From the NCBI GenBank assembly GCA_018136815.1, contig CM030931.1:11152612-11216611 (forward strand): DNA of 64,000 nt. Reading direction: 5' to 3'. The stretch comes from Isochrysis galbana. Its lineage: Eukaryota; Haptophyta; Isochrysidales; Isochrysidaceae. Below are positions 10,318-21,465 of this stretch, piece after piece. Position numbers and translations under genes: made by a program. How positions within the stretch are numbered: position 1 is the stretch's first letter; each line of letters starts with the position of its first letter. The notes under the pieces are model-generated. The model was given only the letters and a program-made list of their open reading frames with translations. It was not told where the DNA came from and made no database searches.

Positions 10318-10356
10318 GAATTTTCTAGGACGTGGTCCTAGTTTCTAGGACGGAAT
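10318..10356. repeat. CTAGGAC inverted repeats 5' of the hAT fragment
   Basis: TTTCTAGGACGTGGTCCTAG followed by TTTCTAGGACGG; the same hairpin units occur near 9720-9750. They may be subterminal repeats of the hAT-like element whose coding fragment follows. Confidence 0.45.
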
Positions 10357-10559
10357 TTTTTGTCCGTGTATGTTATAAAAATCCGTCAGTATGTATCTCC
10401 ATGCCAAGATGCCTAGATATCCCGAGGAGGGGTGCGGTCTGTCGACCTGGTAGCAGAACAGCCGCTGCACAAGGGCGACAAAATGAGATCGAGAGGGCGA
10501 TGAGAGATCGGCTGCGACTCGGTTCACGAGATCGAGAGACGCGCCAGATCGGCGCCGCA

Positions 10560-11257
10560 GCCCGCCCGTTTCACTTCTCGACCATGGGAAAGATAGGCGC
10601 TCTGCCAAGCTCGGAGCCACTCTGGGGAAGATCTATGGATATATGCTGCAGCTTGACGTCTATTACCGAGAGCCGATCGCCGGTGTGCCTGAGTCCCTGA
10701 GGAAGAAGCTGCATGCCATCTTTATGGCACGTTGGTCATACTTTCACGTTCCCGTCATGACCGCTGCATATCGTTTCGAGCCAGAATTTTGTCGTAGGGA
10801 TGTCGATTCAGATCAGATGGACGAACTGAAGACGGCCTTGAAGCAGATGTCCACGCCGGAGCACACCTATCCGGCCATGTTGGCTGAGCTTGCCGACTTC
10901 CAGGAAGCACTTAGCAGTGGATCTCATGATCTGAACGATGAGGTGGTGTTTTCTGACCGGGCCCGGCAGATGCCGTCTTACAAATGGGTTCGAATCTACT
11001 TATCCCATTGGCCTGCTTTGTGTTGGGCAGCGATGCGCCTGGTCGCGATGAATGGTTCTGCCTCCGGCTGTGAAAGCTCTTGGTCTGTAGAAGCTTGGAT
11101 CCACTCCAAGAAACGCAACCGTTTGGGGCAGCTCACTGTTGAGAGGCTCGTGCGTGCTCACACCAATTTGTTGTTGGAGGATTTGCTGGAAGATTGGGAG
11201 AGCGCGCTGCTGCCGTGGGAGTTGGAGATGATCGTCGACGAGCCCGAAGACGAGTAG
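10560..11257 (+). pseudogene. hAT transposase, C-terminal fragment
   Basis: An open frame runs from about 10560 through 10643 to a TAG at 11257. The C-terminus carries the hAT dimerisation signature: a CESSWSVEAWIHSKKRNRLG block followed by VERLVRAHTNLLL and an acidic tail. The middle (LQLDVYYREPIAG...ARWSYFHVPVMTAAYRFEP) is also typical of hAT. The N-terminal zinc finger and most of the catalytic domain are missing, so this copy cannot transpose by itself. hAT enzymes cut and paste DNA and leave 8-bp target duplications; none was located. Confidence 0.85.
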
Positions 11258-11454
11258 ACGAGTAGTAGCAATATACTTGTTGTTAGTAGTTATGATGGGT
11301 TTTGTTTTTAGAGCGTATAAGCTGATGTTAGTACTGATGTAAGTACTGATGTGAGTGTAAGCTCCGCACGGACTGTAAGCTTACGCACTGACGGCCCATC
11401 CGGGGGCAGAGGAGGCTGGGGCTGGGCACTGCATGGCCTCGACACTCCTGAAGC

Positions 11455-12050
11455 AACTAAGTTTATACTTGGTTGACCCATGGGGGGGCACGAGCCCCCC
11501 CCTCTCTCCACTCCTCCCCTGCCATGGGGGAGGAACCACCCATCCTCCTGGCATGCCTGATGGCTTGCCAGGAGGCCACTGCCTTACTGATCCACTCCCT
11601 TCCCCACAGGCTCGCCCCATTCGCCCATCCTGGCCCCTCGTGGCCAGCCCATTGCTCCAACCCCCCCTCCCCTGGTCGACAGACAGACAGGTGCAGCGTG
11701 GGGGCTCCAGAGGCTCAGGAGCGCCAGCGAGGGGGAGGCAGGGGAGGCCAGGGCCCAGCCCCAGCCTCCTCTGCCCCCTGAGGTGGCCTCCAGGAGCCTC
11801 CAGGGGCCGCCAGAGGGCAGCTGGAGGCCTGCCGTAGGCGCGCCATCGCGCGTGCCGCAGGAGAGGGGAGAGAGAGCGCGGAGAAGGGGGGGGGGCGGAG
11901 CGAGAGCTCCGCCCACCGGAAAATCGGTAAGTCCCGCTCCTGTTTACAGGATAAGTCGGGACAGAGTCGGCCGCCCACTCGGAGACACAGGAGGAAGGGG
12001 GGGAAAGATCACCGGGGGGAGGCGCGGGCCACCGGACCATATCTAAGCCC
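11455..12050 (+). repeat. GC-rich dispersed family, copy A
   Basis: Begins CAACTAAGTTTATACTTGG, shared with copies at 23675 and 28594, and continues through GAGGCTCAGGAGCGCCAGCG blocks shared with 56840 and 57070. About 600 bp with no coding capacity of its own; all frames are Pro/Gly/Ser-rich shadows. Confidence 0.85.
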
Positions 12051-12334
12051 TTCACCTCTATCCCCCTAGTAGTGTACGGGGGGAGCCGCCTGATGGCGGG
12101 GGGAGAAGGGCCGGGGGAATGGGGGTGTAGAAAGTATGCTACGTACTACGTGTAGTAGGTAGTGGTTCCATTCGCCGCGAGTGCGGTAAGAATATTAAAA
12201 GGTTTTTTTTTCTTGGGCGGACGACGTGAACGGTGTGAATCCTCTGTGAATTCTCCCTTGCCCTTGTGTGAACCTGTTGGCCTCCACGAAACGTCTGGGG
12301 GGCGCCGTGCCCCCCCCCCTCCGCCTGTCCCCCC

Positions 12335-12489
12335 CTCGCCCCTCTCTCTCTCTCTCTCTCCCCTAGGATATTTTCTCTCTCCCTCTCTCTCCCTCTCTCT
12401 CTCCCCCCTAGGATATTCTCTCTCTTTCCCTCTCTCCCTCTCTCCCTCTCTCTCCCCCTAGGATACTCTCTCTCTCCCCCTTCCCACTC

Positions 12490-12569
<80 letters not shown>

Positions 12570-12600
12570 CCCCCTCCCCCTCTCCATCTCCCTCTCTCCT
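12335..12600. repeat. (CT)n microsatellite with CCCCTAGGATA interruptions
   Basis: Roughly 70 bases of pure (CT)n at 12492-12566, preceded by three short (CT)n blocks separated by CCCCCTAGGATAYTCTCTC spacers. Non-coding. Confidence 0.9.
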
Positions 12601-12854
12601 CTTTTCTCTCTCCTCTCCGGCCCCCACCCCCGCCGCGCCCTCTTCTCCCGTTTGTCTCGCTGTACGGAAGGGAAGAGTCTGGACGGCTGCGGCGGGCAGC
12701 GGCACAGCAAGCCGACTGTGCCCTCCAGTGAGATCACAGAATGTTAAAGTAAAGAGGAAAAGACTTTATGAAGATTGTGGCACCCCTGAGAGTGTGTGGG
12801 TGACGAGCGAGAGAATGCCTGGAAACGACAAGAGAAGGAGGGGGGGGGGGGCAG

Positions 12855-12855
12855 G

Positions 12856-12935
<80 letters not shown>

Positions 12936-12995
12936 GGGAGAGAGAGGGAGAGAGAGGGAGTAGAGAGAGGGACGGAGAGAGAGAGAGAGAAAGCC
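12855..12995. repeat. (GA)n microsatellite
   Basis: Uninterrupted (GA)n of about 65 bases, then GGGAGAGA repeats, in the 5' region of the HAD-fold gene. Confidence 0.9.
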
Positions 12996-13194
12996 AAGCA
13001 GCCAGAGAGATCTATTGCTGTTCGCCCCTTCTTCTTTTTAGTGAGATGTGAGGTTTGGCTTCCCTGCCGATCGTTCTCTCGCTGCTACAGAGTCTCCTAC
13101 ACACACCTAACTTCTCCTTCTTCTTCTCTCTTCAGATATTGAAGAAATGATTCGAGCAGAAGAAGAATGAGGGAGCAGAGAAAACGAGGACGAG

Positions 13195-13350
13195 CGGAGA
13201 GGGGGGAGAGAGAGACGGAGAGAGAGACGGAGAGGGAGAGAGACGGAGAGAGAGAGAGGGAGAGAGAGAGAGAGAGACGGAGAGGGAGAGAGAGACAGAG
13301 AGAGAGAGAACGAGACGGAGAGAGAGAGGGAGGGGGGAGGGAGAGATAGA
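13195..13350. repeat. purine (GA/CGGA)n tract just upstream of the HAD gene
   Basis: GAGAGACGGAGAGA-type repeats ending about 35 bp before the ATG at 13385, so they lie in the 5'UTR or core promoter. Confidence 0.85.
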
Positions 13351-13384
13351 GGGAGCGATTGAGAGATCACAATTTCGTGCGAGG

Positions 13385-14562
13385 ATGGGTGAGAAGGTGA
13401 TCTTCCTCGACATTGACGGTGTGATCTGCTGCAACATGGTGGGCCACCTCGAGGAGACCAAGCTGGCAGAGCTCAAGCGGATCGTGCAGCAGACAGGAGC
13501 CAAGGTGGGAAGAGATGGGAGGGGCGGGAGGGGGAGGTGGGTGGAGGGGGAGAAGGAGGGGGGAGGGGGGGAACGGGATGGGCGGGGAGTCGAGGTGAGA
13601 GTGGGAGGGGGCAAGGGAGAGGGGGCGAAGCAGGGAGGAAACAAAGCCAGGGAAGGCACAGGTTGAGTTGAGGGGCGTGACAGGTGAGGAAAGAGGAGGG
13701 CTTCGGCATCTGCACTTCGTCACCCTCATGTAGGCAGAGTGGTGACGCTCTCGCTGCGTTTTCACCTTCTTCTAAAAGCGCCTGCGCCAACCTGCTGACC
13801 GACCACATGCATTTCCCAATATGTCTGCAGGTCGTGCTCTCCACAGACTGGCGGCGGCAAGCCCACTTGAAACAGCAACTTCGCGAAGTACTTGCTCGGA
13901 TGAACATCGACTGCATCGGAGCAACGCCGATGCGCGCCATGTTCCATCCTGTCCGACCGCTAGAAATCACCGCGTGGCTAGCGCGCTCGACGCACAGCAT
14001 CACTGACTGGGTCGCGATCGATGACCGGGACCTCTTGCATGAAAATGGAGGCGCAGCACTCCAGGGCCACTTTGTGCGCACGCACCCCGCCTCTGGCTTG
14101 ACATCAGCCCTCGCCGACAAGGCGATCAAGATTCTTCAGCGTGGCGGACCTCCAAGCAGTCCGCAGGCTCGGAGCCCGAGCTCGGCCGGCACATACGACC
14201 TATCATCCTTGCGCTCTACCCTACCGTCTCCAGCCACTCAGTCGCCTTCATTGTCTCCTCCCAGCGGACTGCATCGTCCGCCGCCCGGCAGTGCGAGCCT
14301 ATCACCGGGGCGTTCTTCCGCCTTCTCGATCGACTCTGGCTGCGCGGCGAACATGCACGGTGGTGCCATCAGCAGCCCTCACAGCAGCTACACCTCTCCA
14401 AGTACGCCGGGATTCGGAGCGCGCTTGGACACGTACGGCAAGGTACCAGAATCGTTTGCGACTCGTCACTCTATGCACGACTCGCAGCGCTATGCTCTTC
14501 GCACCCCAACGCGTAGCAGTCGACCCAACACCCCAGGCAGTATCTTTGCCAACCGGAGGTGA
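13385..14562 (+). CDS. HAD-superfamily protein of the HAD_SAK / Swiss-army-knife type with disordered Ser/Pro tail
   Basis: Exon 1 (13385..13504) and exon 2 (13831..14562) join across a 326-nt intron (AAG/GTGGGA...TCTGCAG/GTC) in phase, giving 283 residues. Exon 1 holds HAD motif I as FLDIDGVI, with the nucleophile and acid-base Asp at residues 9 and 11. Exon 2 starts with motif II (VVLSTDWRR) and carries motif IV (WVAIDDRDL). The remaining 110 residues are Ser/Pro-rich (TPSRSSRPNTPGS-like) and probably disordered. The closest family I recognise is the HAD domain found in Swiss-army-knife RNA-repair proteins and in small stand-alone algal and protist proteins; it should be a Mg-dependent phosphohydrolase, but the substrate cannot be inferred. 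Confidence 0.75.
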
Positions 14563-15690
14563 CGCTCCGTGCACCTGAAGCGAGTGCGGCGCTGCTGCAG
14601 TCAGTACGTGCGACCTGATTGGCATGGCGATGGCTGAGGCGATCGGATCGCTTCGGTTATCCCTGTCGACGGCAGCCCGTAGTGGCGTGTCAGCGTCCTT
14701 CCTCCAGCGTATCCGCTAGGCACCATTGTCAAGTATTGCTAGCACCATGTTTTATTCAGCGGAACAGCTATACCGCTTTCGCCAGCTCGATGACATGCCC
14801 CGTGGTACTGTGGCCGGTCGTTTCCTCACTCTGTGCGTACGTCACATCACAAACCAAGGTACAGCTATCAGCTTGGCAGCTCACATCACGAGCAGCGTGC
14901 CGACGCATTCACAGCCGAGCCGTTCCGGCCGTCGACTTGAACGGACACTATGAGATAGGACTTTTCGAGCCATTCTTGTGCTTCACGCACGGCTAGTCCA
15001 CGGCGCGTTCTTGCATAAGCAGACGGGGCCAAGGCGCTAGCAACAGAACGGCCAAAGAGTCACGACTGTGCAAGCAAGTGACGACCGTTCATCTTTCGAG
15101 ATGCTTCATTCAAGCCCGGCGAGCTAGAGCGGGCCGCGAATGAGTATGCGGTGCTCACCCAATATCATCTCGAGAAGATGATTTAGAGTCCATTTCGAGT
15201 TTGAATTGTGATCAGTAATCAAGAAGCTTGTCTAATCGCACGAGTTCCTAGACGGAAGTGTGTGGTCGGCGTGATGTGTAGCACAATAAATGCTTTGACA
15301 TAGTTGCGACAAGTGCAAACACAACTGTAGTATAATGGTAAAAAACCTTTAATTTTCTCTCACCTCGCACGCGGCTTTAACTTTGGGGGGGGGGGCGCTT
15401 GTTTTTTGACGCGGGTGGCTCCTTCCCCAACGAGAAAGCGCGCGTGCGAAAAGCCGCTCTCTCCTGGCGCCGCCGCCGCCCCCCTCTCCTGGCGCCGCCG
15501 CCGCCTCCCTCTCTGGCGCGCCGCCTGCTCTTGCTCTGCGCACCGCCTGCCCCCCTTCTCCCTGCAGCGCCACCTGCCCTCCCCCCCCTCCCCTCCCCTT
15601 GACTCGCGGCCGAGAGCGGCGGCTCTGAGTCACACCACAGACGGACCGTCCACGAGAGGACGAGAGAGAGAGATGGAGACGGAGTAACGG
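14563..15690. other. no firm gene
   Basis: 3' flank of the HAD gene, with a short protein-like frame near 14747-14850 (YRFRQLDDMPRGTVAGRF) that could not be tied to any start, splice site or family. From 15350 there is a poly-G run and a CCGCCGCC-rich region leading into the LTR-like fragment at 15694. Confidence 0.3.
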
Positions 15691-15693
15691 AGG

Positions 15694-15885
15694 GAGGCGG
15701 TTGTCGAGTCGAGCGGAGCCGGGCAGCGCTTTGTTTGAGCCGCCACTCCGTCGCGAGCGGCACCGGCGGCTAGCGCGGTGCTTTGGCCCTCCTCCCCGCC
15801 GGGAGTCGAGTGAATGAAATTCTGGATTAGGTCGGGAAACTCCATTTTTGGGTGTGGTGAACTGCGGACGAACGGCGAACGGCGA
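15694..15885 (+). repeat. LTR-end fragment related to the chromovirus LTR
   Basis: GTTGTCGAGTCGAGCGGAGCC, CACTCCGTCGCGAGC, GGCGGCTAGCGCG and GAGTGAATGAAATTCTGGA are co-linear with 29218-29400 with mismatches and small indels. It is an older, related LTR piece, followed downstream by gag-like coding debris. Confidence 0.75.
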
Positions 15886-16045
15886 ACGAAAGCGAGATCA
15901 ACTACAACTAGAACTATTCTAAGTAAGACTAAGAGTAAGAGTCATCTTCTCGAGATATCATCTGCTAGTCAAAGCAAAGGTGGGATTCTTCCAACTTCCA
16001 ACGCTTGAAGGCTCAGAGAGAGAAACTATTGTTATAGTTTTAGCG

Positions 16046-16500
16046 ATGGAGCGCGCGCCGACCGCTTCCACCTCCCAGCCCCCCGCCGCAACGACGCCCC
16101 ATAGGGGCCGCCCCAAGCCGCCGGAGCCAAAGCGCTCGCAGCTCGCAGTAGCAGTAGCGGACGCTATATGAAGGCCCAGATGGCGACAACCCCGAAGTAG
16201 CCCGACCAGAGGCCATAGCTGAACTTAATCGTAAAGTAGTAGATAAAAGACGCACGTTCTCGCCGGCCCCGTCTATAGCGGAAAAGATCATAAGGGCGGA
16301 AGAGCTTGTTACGAAGGTGCCGTTCCGTCAATTGTGGGACATCAGTCGAATTGAGCGATCAATTGCCGCCGCGGTAGGCGCGGCTCACGAAGAAGCGCCG
16401 AGGCAGACCGGCCCACTCGCCGCGGAGCACCGCGCGCGCACGTGCCGCAAGCGTCGGCGCGTCCGCGCGCGCGTACGACGGGTCGAGCTCCTCGTCGCCC
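16046..16500 (+). pseudogene. retroelement gag-like debris
   Basis: An ATG at 16046 opens MERAPTASTSQPPAATTP and runs to a stop after 41 codons. A second frame from about 16169 (DGDNPEVARPEAIAELNRK...FRQLWDISRIERSIAAAV) is open to about 16500 and looks like protein. Together they suggest a frameshifted gag-type protein following the LTR fragment at 15694. No zinc knuckle is visible, so this is an inference from position and composition. It ends abruptly at the join with the copy of the orphan gene. Confidence 0.4.
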
Positions 16501-16506
16501 GGCAGC

Positions 16507-16891
16507 ATCCTCGGAATACATCACGGCGGTCGCGTACGCTGAAACGAATCCCATGGTGCAAGTGCACCGAGCAGCTGGCAAACTCTACATGGAGAACAAG
16601 AAGGCCGTCCTCGCACGCGTCACGGACCTCGCCACCCAAGATCAGCCAAGCGACATCGTCGCCTGCCAGCAGAACGACATCGACAATAGGATCGAGGAAG
16701 AGGGATGTGAGAAAAAGACGAAGAAGATGAAAACTCAGCCCGCGTAGCTGGGGGTTACCGCGTGTGTTGAGAGGGGGGGGGAGCGTGATTAGCTTTGTAT
16801 AATATTATCGTGGCTACCTAAAAAGAAAAAAAGCACATATGGATGACAAAAAAATCACCTGGCCCTCTTTTGTCTTTTGACGGAACGCGAC
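16507..16891 (+). pseudogene. truncated second copy of the 5.6-kb orphan gene
   Basis: From 16516 the frame reads EYITAVAYAETNPMVQVHR...EEEGCEKKTKKMKTQPA, about 80% identical to the C-terminus of the protein at 5638-6225, with an 11-residue insertion (CQQNDIDNRI). It ends at a TAG at 16745-16747. The match continues through the 3'UTR (TGTGTTGAGA, poly-G, GCGTGATTAGCTTTGTA) to ACGGAACGCGACTT near 16891, the same place where similarity ends after the first copy (6551). Its 5' part is missing and replaced by gag-like sequence, so this is a chimera. Confidence 0.8.
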
Positions 16892-17660
16892 TTGAAGCAA
16901 TTTTTTCAAAGTAAAAGGTTCAAACCTAGACATGCCAACGGAGACATCCCGGCGATCCCCGGTTCTCCAATAAATAAGGAAGGAAGCGGGGAGAGGGGAA
17001 AGGGGAAGTGGTAGAGTAGGGAGGGTAGCTAGGAGTAGCACAAGCACTCAGCCACGAGCCGTGCGCCGTGCGAGTAGCGATTAGTTTTCAAGATTTTTTC
17101 TTTCACTACCACTACGCTATAAGATGTATAAGATCTAACATTCTACACTCTACATTCTACGCCAGGCCGAGCTCGCGACATACATGTGCTTGACCGGTGA
17201 CCGGTGAAACACCACCGACACGCCCATCACTCGTCTTTCTTTCCTCCTTCCTCCCGTCCTCACTCAAGTGCTCACGTGCAAGCGACACCGTGCCACAGCT
17301 CACGTGGATGTGCCACATCGTCATCGTCGAGTCTCCTGCATCCTCACAAACGGGAGTGATCTACACCTCACGTGTCGGTTGTTTACGTGTTGGGCCGCCC
17401 GTCCCCGCCATTCCTCTTGTGGCACAAGGCAGCCTATTCGCCGCCGCATGCTACATGAAAAAATGAAATTGTGGCATTAAAATAATAAGGACATCACATT
17501 GGCTTTACGATTTTTAGGAAGTGCAGTCGCGGTGTAACTCTCGCAGACCTACCTTTCGGTGGTCTCCTTCACGGGCGCAGCCAAGCACGGACAAAGCAAA
17601 AGGACAACAAGCTGGAAGCATGTGGCAAAAGAAATGCGAGATTTGCACAAACGACCGTCA
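16892..17660. other. no gene; short dispersed repeat at about 16975-17105
   Basis: A stretch resembling 25390-25505 and 28365-28475 (GGGAGGTA..., CACAAGCACT, AGTAGCGATT, ATTTTTT) occurs at 16975-17105. The rest is the 3' flank of the SCYL1-like gene on the other strand, with no supported coding region. Confidence 0.35.
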
Positions 17661-20600
17661 TCACCACGAGTCCCAATCATCATTCTTCCCGTCAACACGC
17701 GTAGCGCCCATCTTGTTGGGCTTGTTGTTGGATGCGGCGAGCATCGCTAATGGATCAAGCGAGTCAAAGTTGGGCTTTGGCTGCGCGGCAGGAGCGCCAA
17801 AATTCATCAAGTTACTCGATGCGTTCATGGGTGCGAGGGGCGTGATCCCACTAGTGCTGAGAGCGCCCATACAACCCGGTTGCATGCTACCTAGGCTGCC
17901 TGTGGACGTGGCGAGGCTGGAGCCGCCAATCGAGCCGATTGATGACGAGGAGGTGCACTGGCCGACCCCGCCACCCATTGTTGCAACTCCCATACCCCCA
18001 CACAATCCTGCTCCCATTCCTCCACCAAGCCCTGCGCTTCCTGCGACACCATTGGCCGTCCTTGCGCTCGTTGCACAGCCGCACACCGCGCCGCCGCCTA
18101 GCCCGGAGGTGCCCATCGTGCTGGTTCCCATCACGCCGCTGCTAATGCGCATCGATGGTGCAGGAGCTACCGCAGGGGGTTTGCCTAGAGATAGGCTCGC
18201 AAATGGATCAACGGGTAGAGTCTTGGCGGGACCCGAGGGCGCCGCGCCTCCCACTCCGAGTGGTGGTTTGGTATGGCTAGGCGGCGGAGGAGGGGCAGGT
18301 ATCGCCGCAGCAAACGCATCGCTTAGGTCATCGTCGCCCCATCCGTCGGATCCTGTCGCAGGCTTCGGCAATGCAGCCGCCATCGCGCCAGCGGGCACGG
18401 CAGGGGGTGAGTAAGAGGGCTGGAGGGGCACGCCGCCGGGAGGTGGTGGCGGAGGTGGACGTCCGGCCCCTCCTCCAACTCCGACCTCATTTGGCTTGAG
18501 AACGCAAGACGAGCCACCCAACCCGGCACTAGCTGCTCCGGCGGAGACTCCGCTCGTGCCTCCGCCACTTGCCGAGGTTCCACTTGCGCCTCCTCCGGCA
18601 CCAGTGTTCCCGCCTAACTTTTGAGCCGCCGAGGTTAGCCAAGACATCGACTTGAGCACCGACTCGGCAGCGGCGGCGACGGCATGATCCGAGGCCTCCT
18701 TTTCTTTCTCGGTCTGCGTCTCACCTTGCGGCCTGCTCATGGCCGCAGACGCTTGCTGCAGCTTAAGCACGTATGCATTGAGACAACCCAGGGCCGTCTC
18801 GCGCACGTCCCTCTCAGGATCGAGTACCATCGGCGCGATGGCGGGCAGCACGCGCACCGCCGCATCCATCGGCTTATAATACTGTTGAGTGGCGGTAAGC
18901 GAGAGTATTCCAGCGTTGCGCCCGTGCGGGAAGGGATCCTTGAGGGCGCGCGTGAAAGCAGGGATAAGCACCCGCTCGCGCTCGGAGGCGTCGAGGTATT
19001 GGGCGATCTTGCCTAGGCAAATGGTTGTGTTGGTGCGGATTGCAGGCTCCTCGTCTAGCTGAAGTTTGGCGAACGCGCGCATGACTTGTCCGAGTGTCGC
19101 GCGAGAGAGTTTTGGCGCCAGGTCCACCATGCTCATGACAGTGAGCTCGCGCAGTCGTGGCGACGTATCAGCAAAGCCTAAGGCCACGTGACCAAAGACA
19201 GACTCGTTGACAGTCCGTTGAGAAAGGTGCTCCATCAGCTGCGGGAGCGTTTGCAGGAGGGGAATGCGCATCGCGCGATCGGTGTTAGCGAAGAGCTTTA
19301 CTACGGTTGGAACAACTTGCGCCTGCATCTCGTCCTCGCTAAGCACAGATGCGATTCGTAGCAGAGGTTCTAGTGCCTTGGCCGAGGCTCCGCCGTATTC
19401 CAACGAGTTGGTGAGTGCAGGGAGGACCTTCCACTGAGCGGCCGGCTTCGGCATCGCGGGTACGCGCTCAGCCAGCTTGGAGAAGAAGCGGTCCTTTTCG
19501 ACCGAATCCTTCACGTTCAGCATCTCGAGGAAGAGGTGCAGTGATACGTAGGCGTCCTCGAACATAGAGTTTTGCAGCAGCTCGATTGGCCTGAGACGCT
19601 GTTGCGTGTTGGCCGAGAGAAGCCGCATGTAGTCGGGCTTGAGCGGCTCAGGCATCGATCCAATCTTCTTCAGATCTGCGGGCGAGCGGATCTCGCCGCA
19701 AAAGATCTCGAAAATGGTGCAGCCCAGCGCCCACCAGTCGGCAGCAACTGGCAAGTTCGATAGCACATCTATGTTGCCTCGAGCGAGCTCGGGCGATTGG
19801 TACCGCTTCGGCAGCGTGGCTGCAGCATTCGAGAAGTAGCTTGCATCCGCCTTGGCCGCCTCGATGGCCATTTCGAAGCCGCCCAGCTTCCAGTCCATCC
19901 CCTTGTCTACGAAGACGGATGCCAACGAGATCTGGCCGTGAATCATCTTGCAGTCGATCGAGAGGAAGTTGACTGCAGCAGCGAGCGTGTACAACCCCCA
20001 CACAAGCGAGGAGGGAGTCTGAGACAACTCGGCTAGCGCATCAGCGAGCGGCGTGACAGGCTCCGTGAGCAGGTAGATAATACCTGCCTCAGCAATCTCA
20101 CCTGCCCAGCCATCCAGAAACGAGGCGCGTGATCAGTGCGCGCCTTCAGTGGGTTGTGAGGGATTGGCCTAGCGCCCGTCCCGCAGCCGTGTGCTGTAAT
20201 CAACACTCAAGTGATAACATGCAGACTGACCCACCCTCGCCCTCGCACGTCTTCAACGCACAAAACATGAGGCCGCTGCTCTTCCCCTGCCCACGCTTCA
20301 CTCCCCAAGTCCCCCACTCTTCCCGCCCCTCCCACCCTTTCTCTCCCCCTTGCTCTCTTCCCCTCCATTCCTCTTCCGTCTCCTTCCCTCCCAGCCTCCC
20401 TGTCCACCCCACCCAAATGCCAACGTAGTGCCTGCTACGCCTCGCCTCGCCGGCGCCGGCGCGCTTGCTCAGCTGGTGCACGCGCGCACCCGATTCGAGA
20501 CACTTGACGCAGTACGGGTGCTTCAGGGTGCGGTACCGCCGCATCGCGTTGCGCGCTAGCTCCGCCTGCGCCTCTGTCCCCTTCTTGACCTCAAACAAGA

Positions 20601-20760
20601 AGACCGTCACGTCACACTCGAGCTTCTTAGAGCGGCCGGCGTAGAGCCTCCACGGCGTCTTGCCAGCGAAAGAGGTTCGTTCTTCCCCAAGCTCGTAAGG
20701 CAGGCTTGAGCCTGCCACCAGCTTCGACGCCGCCGACACCATCGACGAGAAGTAGCTCAT
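17661..20760 (-). CDS. SCYL1: SCYL1-like pseudokinase with HEAT repeats
   Basis: Exon 1 is 20760..20490 and exon 2 is 20101..17661, with a 388-nt intron (GTGCGC...GGGCAG) that keeps frame; the product is 903 residues. The kinase-like N-terminus has no VAIK lysine. Its catalytic loop reads MIHGQISLASVFVD instead of HRDxxxxN, and the DFG is replaced by KLGGFEM, so it is a pseudokinase. Blocks such as IIYLLTEPVTPL, WALGCTIFEIFCG and LPKRYQSPE match the SCY1 family. From about residue 240 a HEAT-repeat array follows (MVDLAPKLSR, INTTICLGKIA-type repeats, and a family-typical FPHGRNAGILSLTATQQYY). The C-terminal 350 residues are Gly/Pro/Ser-rich with WGDDDLSDAF and a final DDWDSW motif. SCYL1 acts in Golgi-ER (COPI) trafficking and tRNA export in other eukaryotes. 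The exon-1 end was chosen by phase and alignment. Confidence 0.9.
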
Positions 20761-21117
20761 GGCGGGCGGCGGGCGGGCCGGGGGGGGGGGAAGGGGGGGA
20801 AGAGGGGGGGAAGGGGGGGGACTATTTTGACCGGGAAAGAAAGGGGGTGGGGGGGAGCAGAGATGCAGTTTTCTACACCTACACCATGAATGGGGTTCTA
20901 AAGTTCTACTGCCTCCGTTCCAAAACTCAGATGCCTAGGAGACTTTGGGAAGCAAGGGCGGCGCCCAGACTGAAGACTGAAGAAGTGATTCCACTTAGGC
21001 GCTAGGCTGTAGGGAGGGTACACGCTGGCTTAACATGGTGAGTTAGTTTGGTGTATTAACGACGATCTATGGTCAGGGGTTGAAAATTAACGTTCAACTG
21101 GTGTTCACACTATCTTT
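20761..21117. other. SCYL1-like gene promoter side, G-rich; no gene
   Basis: Starts with several G runs of 7-9 (20776-20825), immediately 5' of the SCYL1-like ATG on the other strand, which could form G-quadruplexes. The rest shows nothing recognisable. Confidence 0.35.
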
Positions 21118-21175
21118 TGAACACCTAGTTTGCCAAGTGTTCCAACTATGTGAACACCTAGTTTGCCAAGTGTTC
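21118..21175. repeat. two 25-bp direct repeats, 33 bp apart
   Basis: TGAACACCTAGTTTGCCAAG plus TGTTC occurs at 21118-21142 and 21151-21175. Further GAACAC/GTGTTC half-sites are scattered from 21090 to 21235. They lie downstream of the hAT remnant on the minus strand and could be subterminal binding repeats. Confidence 0.75.
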
Positions 21176-21465
21176 AACGGCACAATGTGAATACCACAGG
21201 AACACCATTTGAACACCCCCATTGGCTCGAAGTGTTCACACACAGCAGTGCGTGTAGTGTACAGTGTACAACTCTAGGCGCGCTGCAGCCTGCAGCGTGT
21301 GTGTGGTGTGTGTGTGTGGTGTGATGGCACGACACGCGGTGATCATGTATGTGAGATGTGAGTGTGAGTGGACATGATTAATAGTATTATAATAGTGTAA
21401 CATATAACGTATTAAGTACAACGATCAACCATCAACCATAATGGCAACAAGAACAACTACATCGT

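Noticed and set aside
17521..18414. Plus-strand Pro-rich ORF of 297 codons
   Set aside because: Antisense shadow of the Gly/Pro-rich tail of the SCYL1-like gene.
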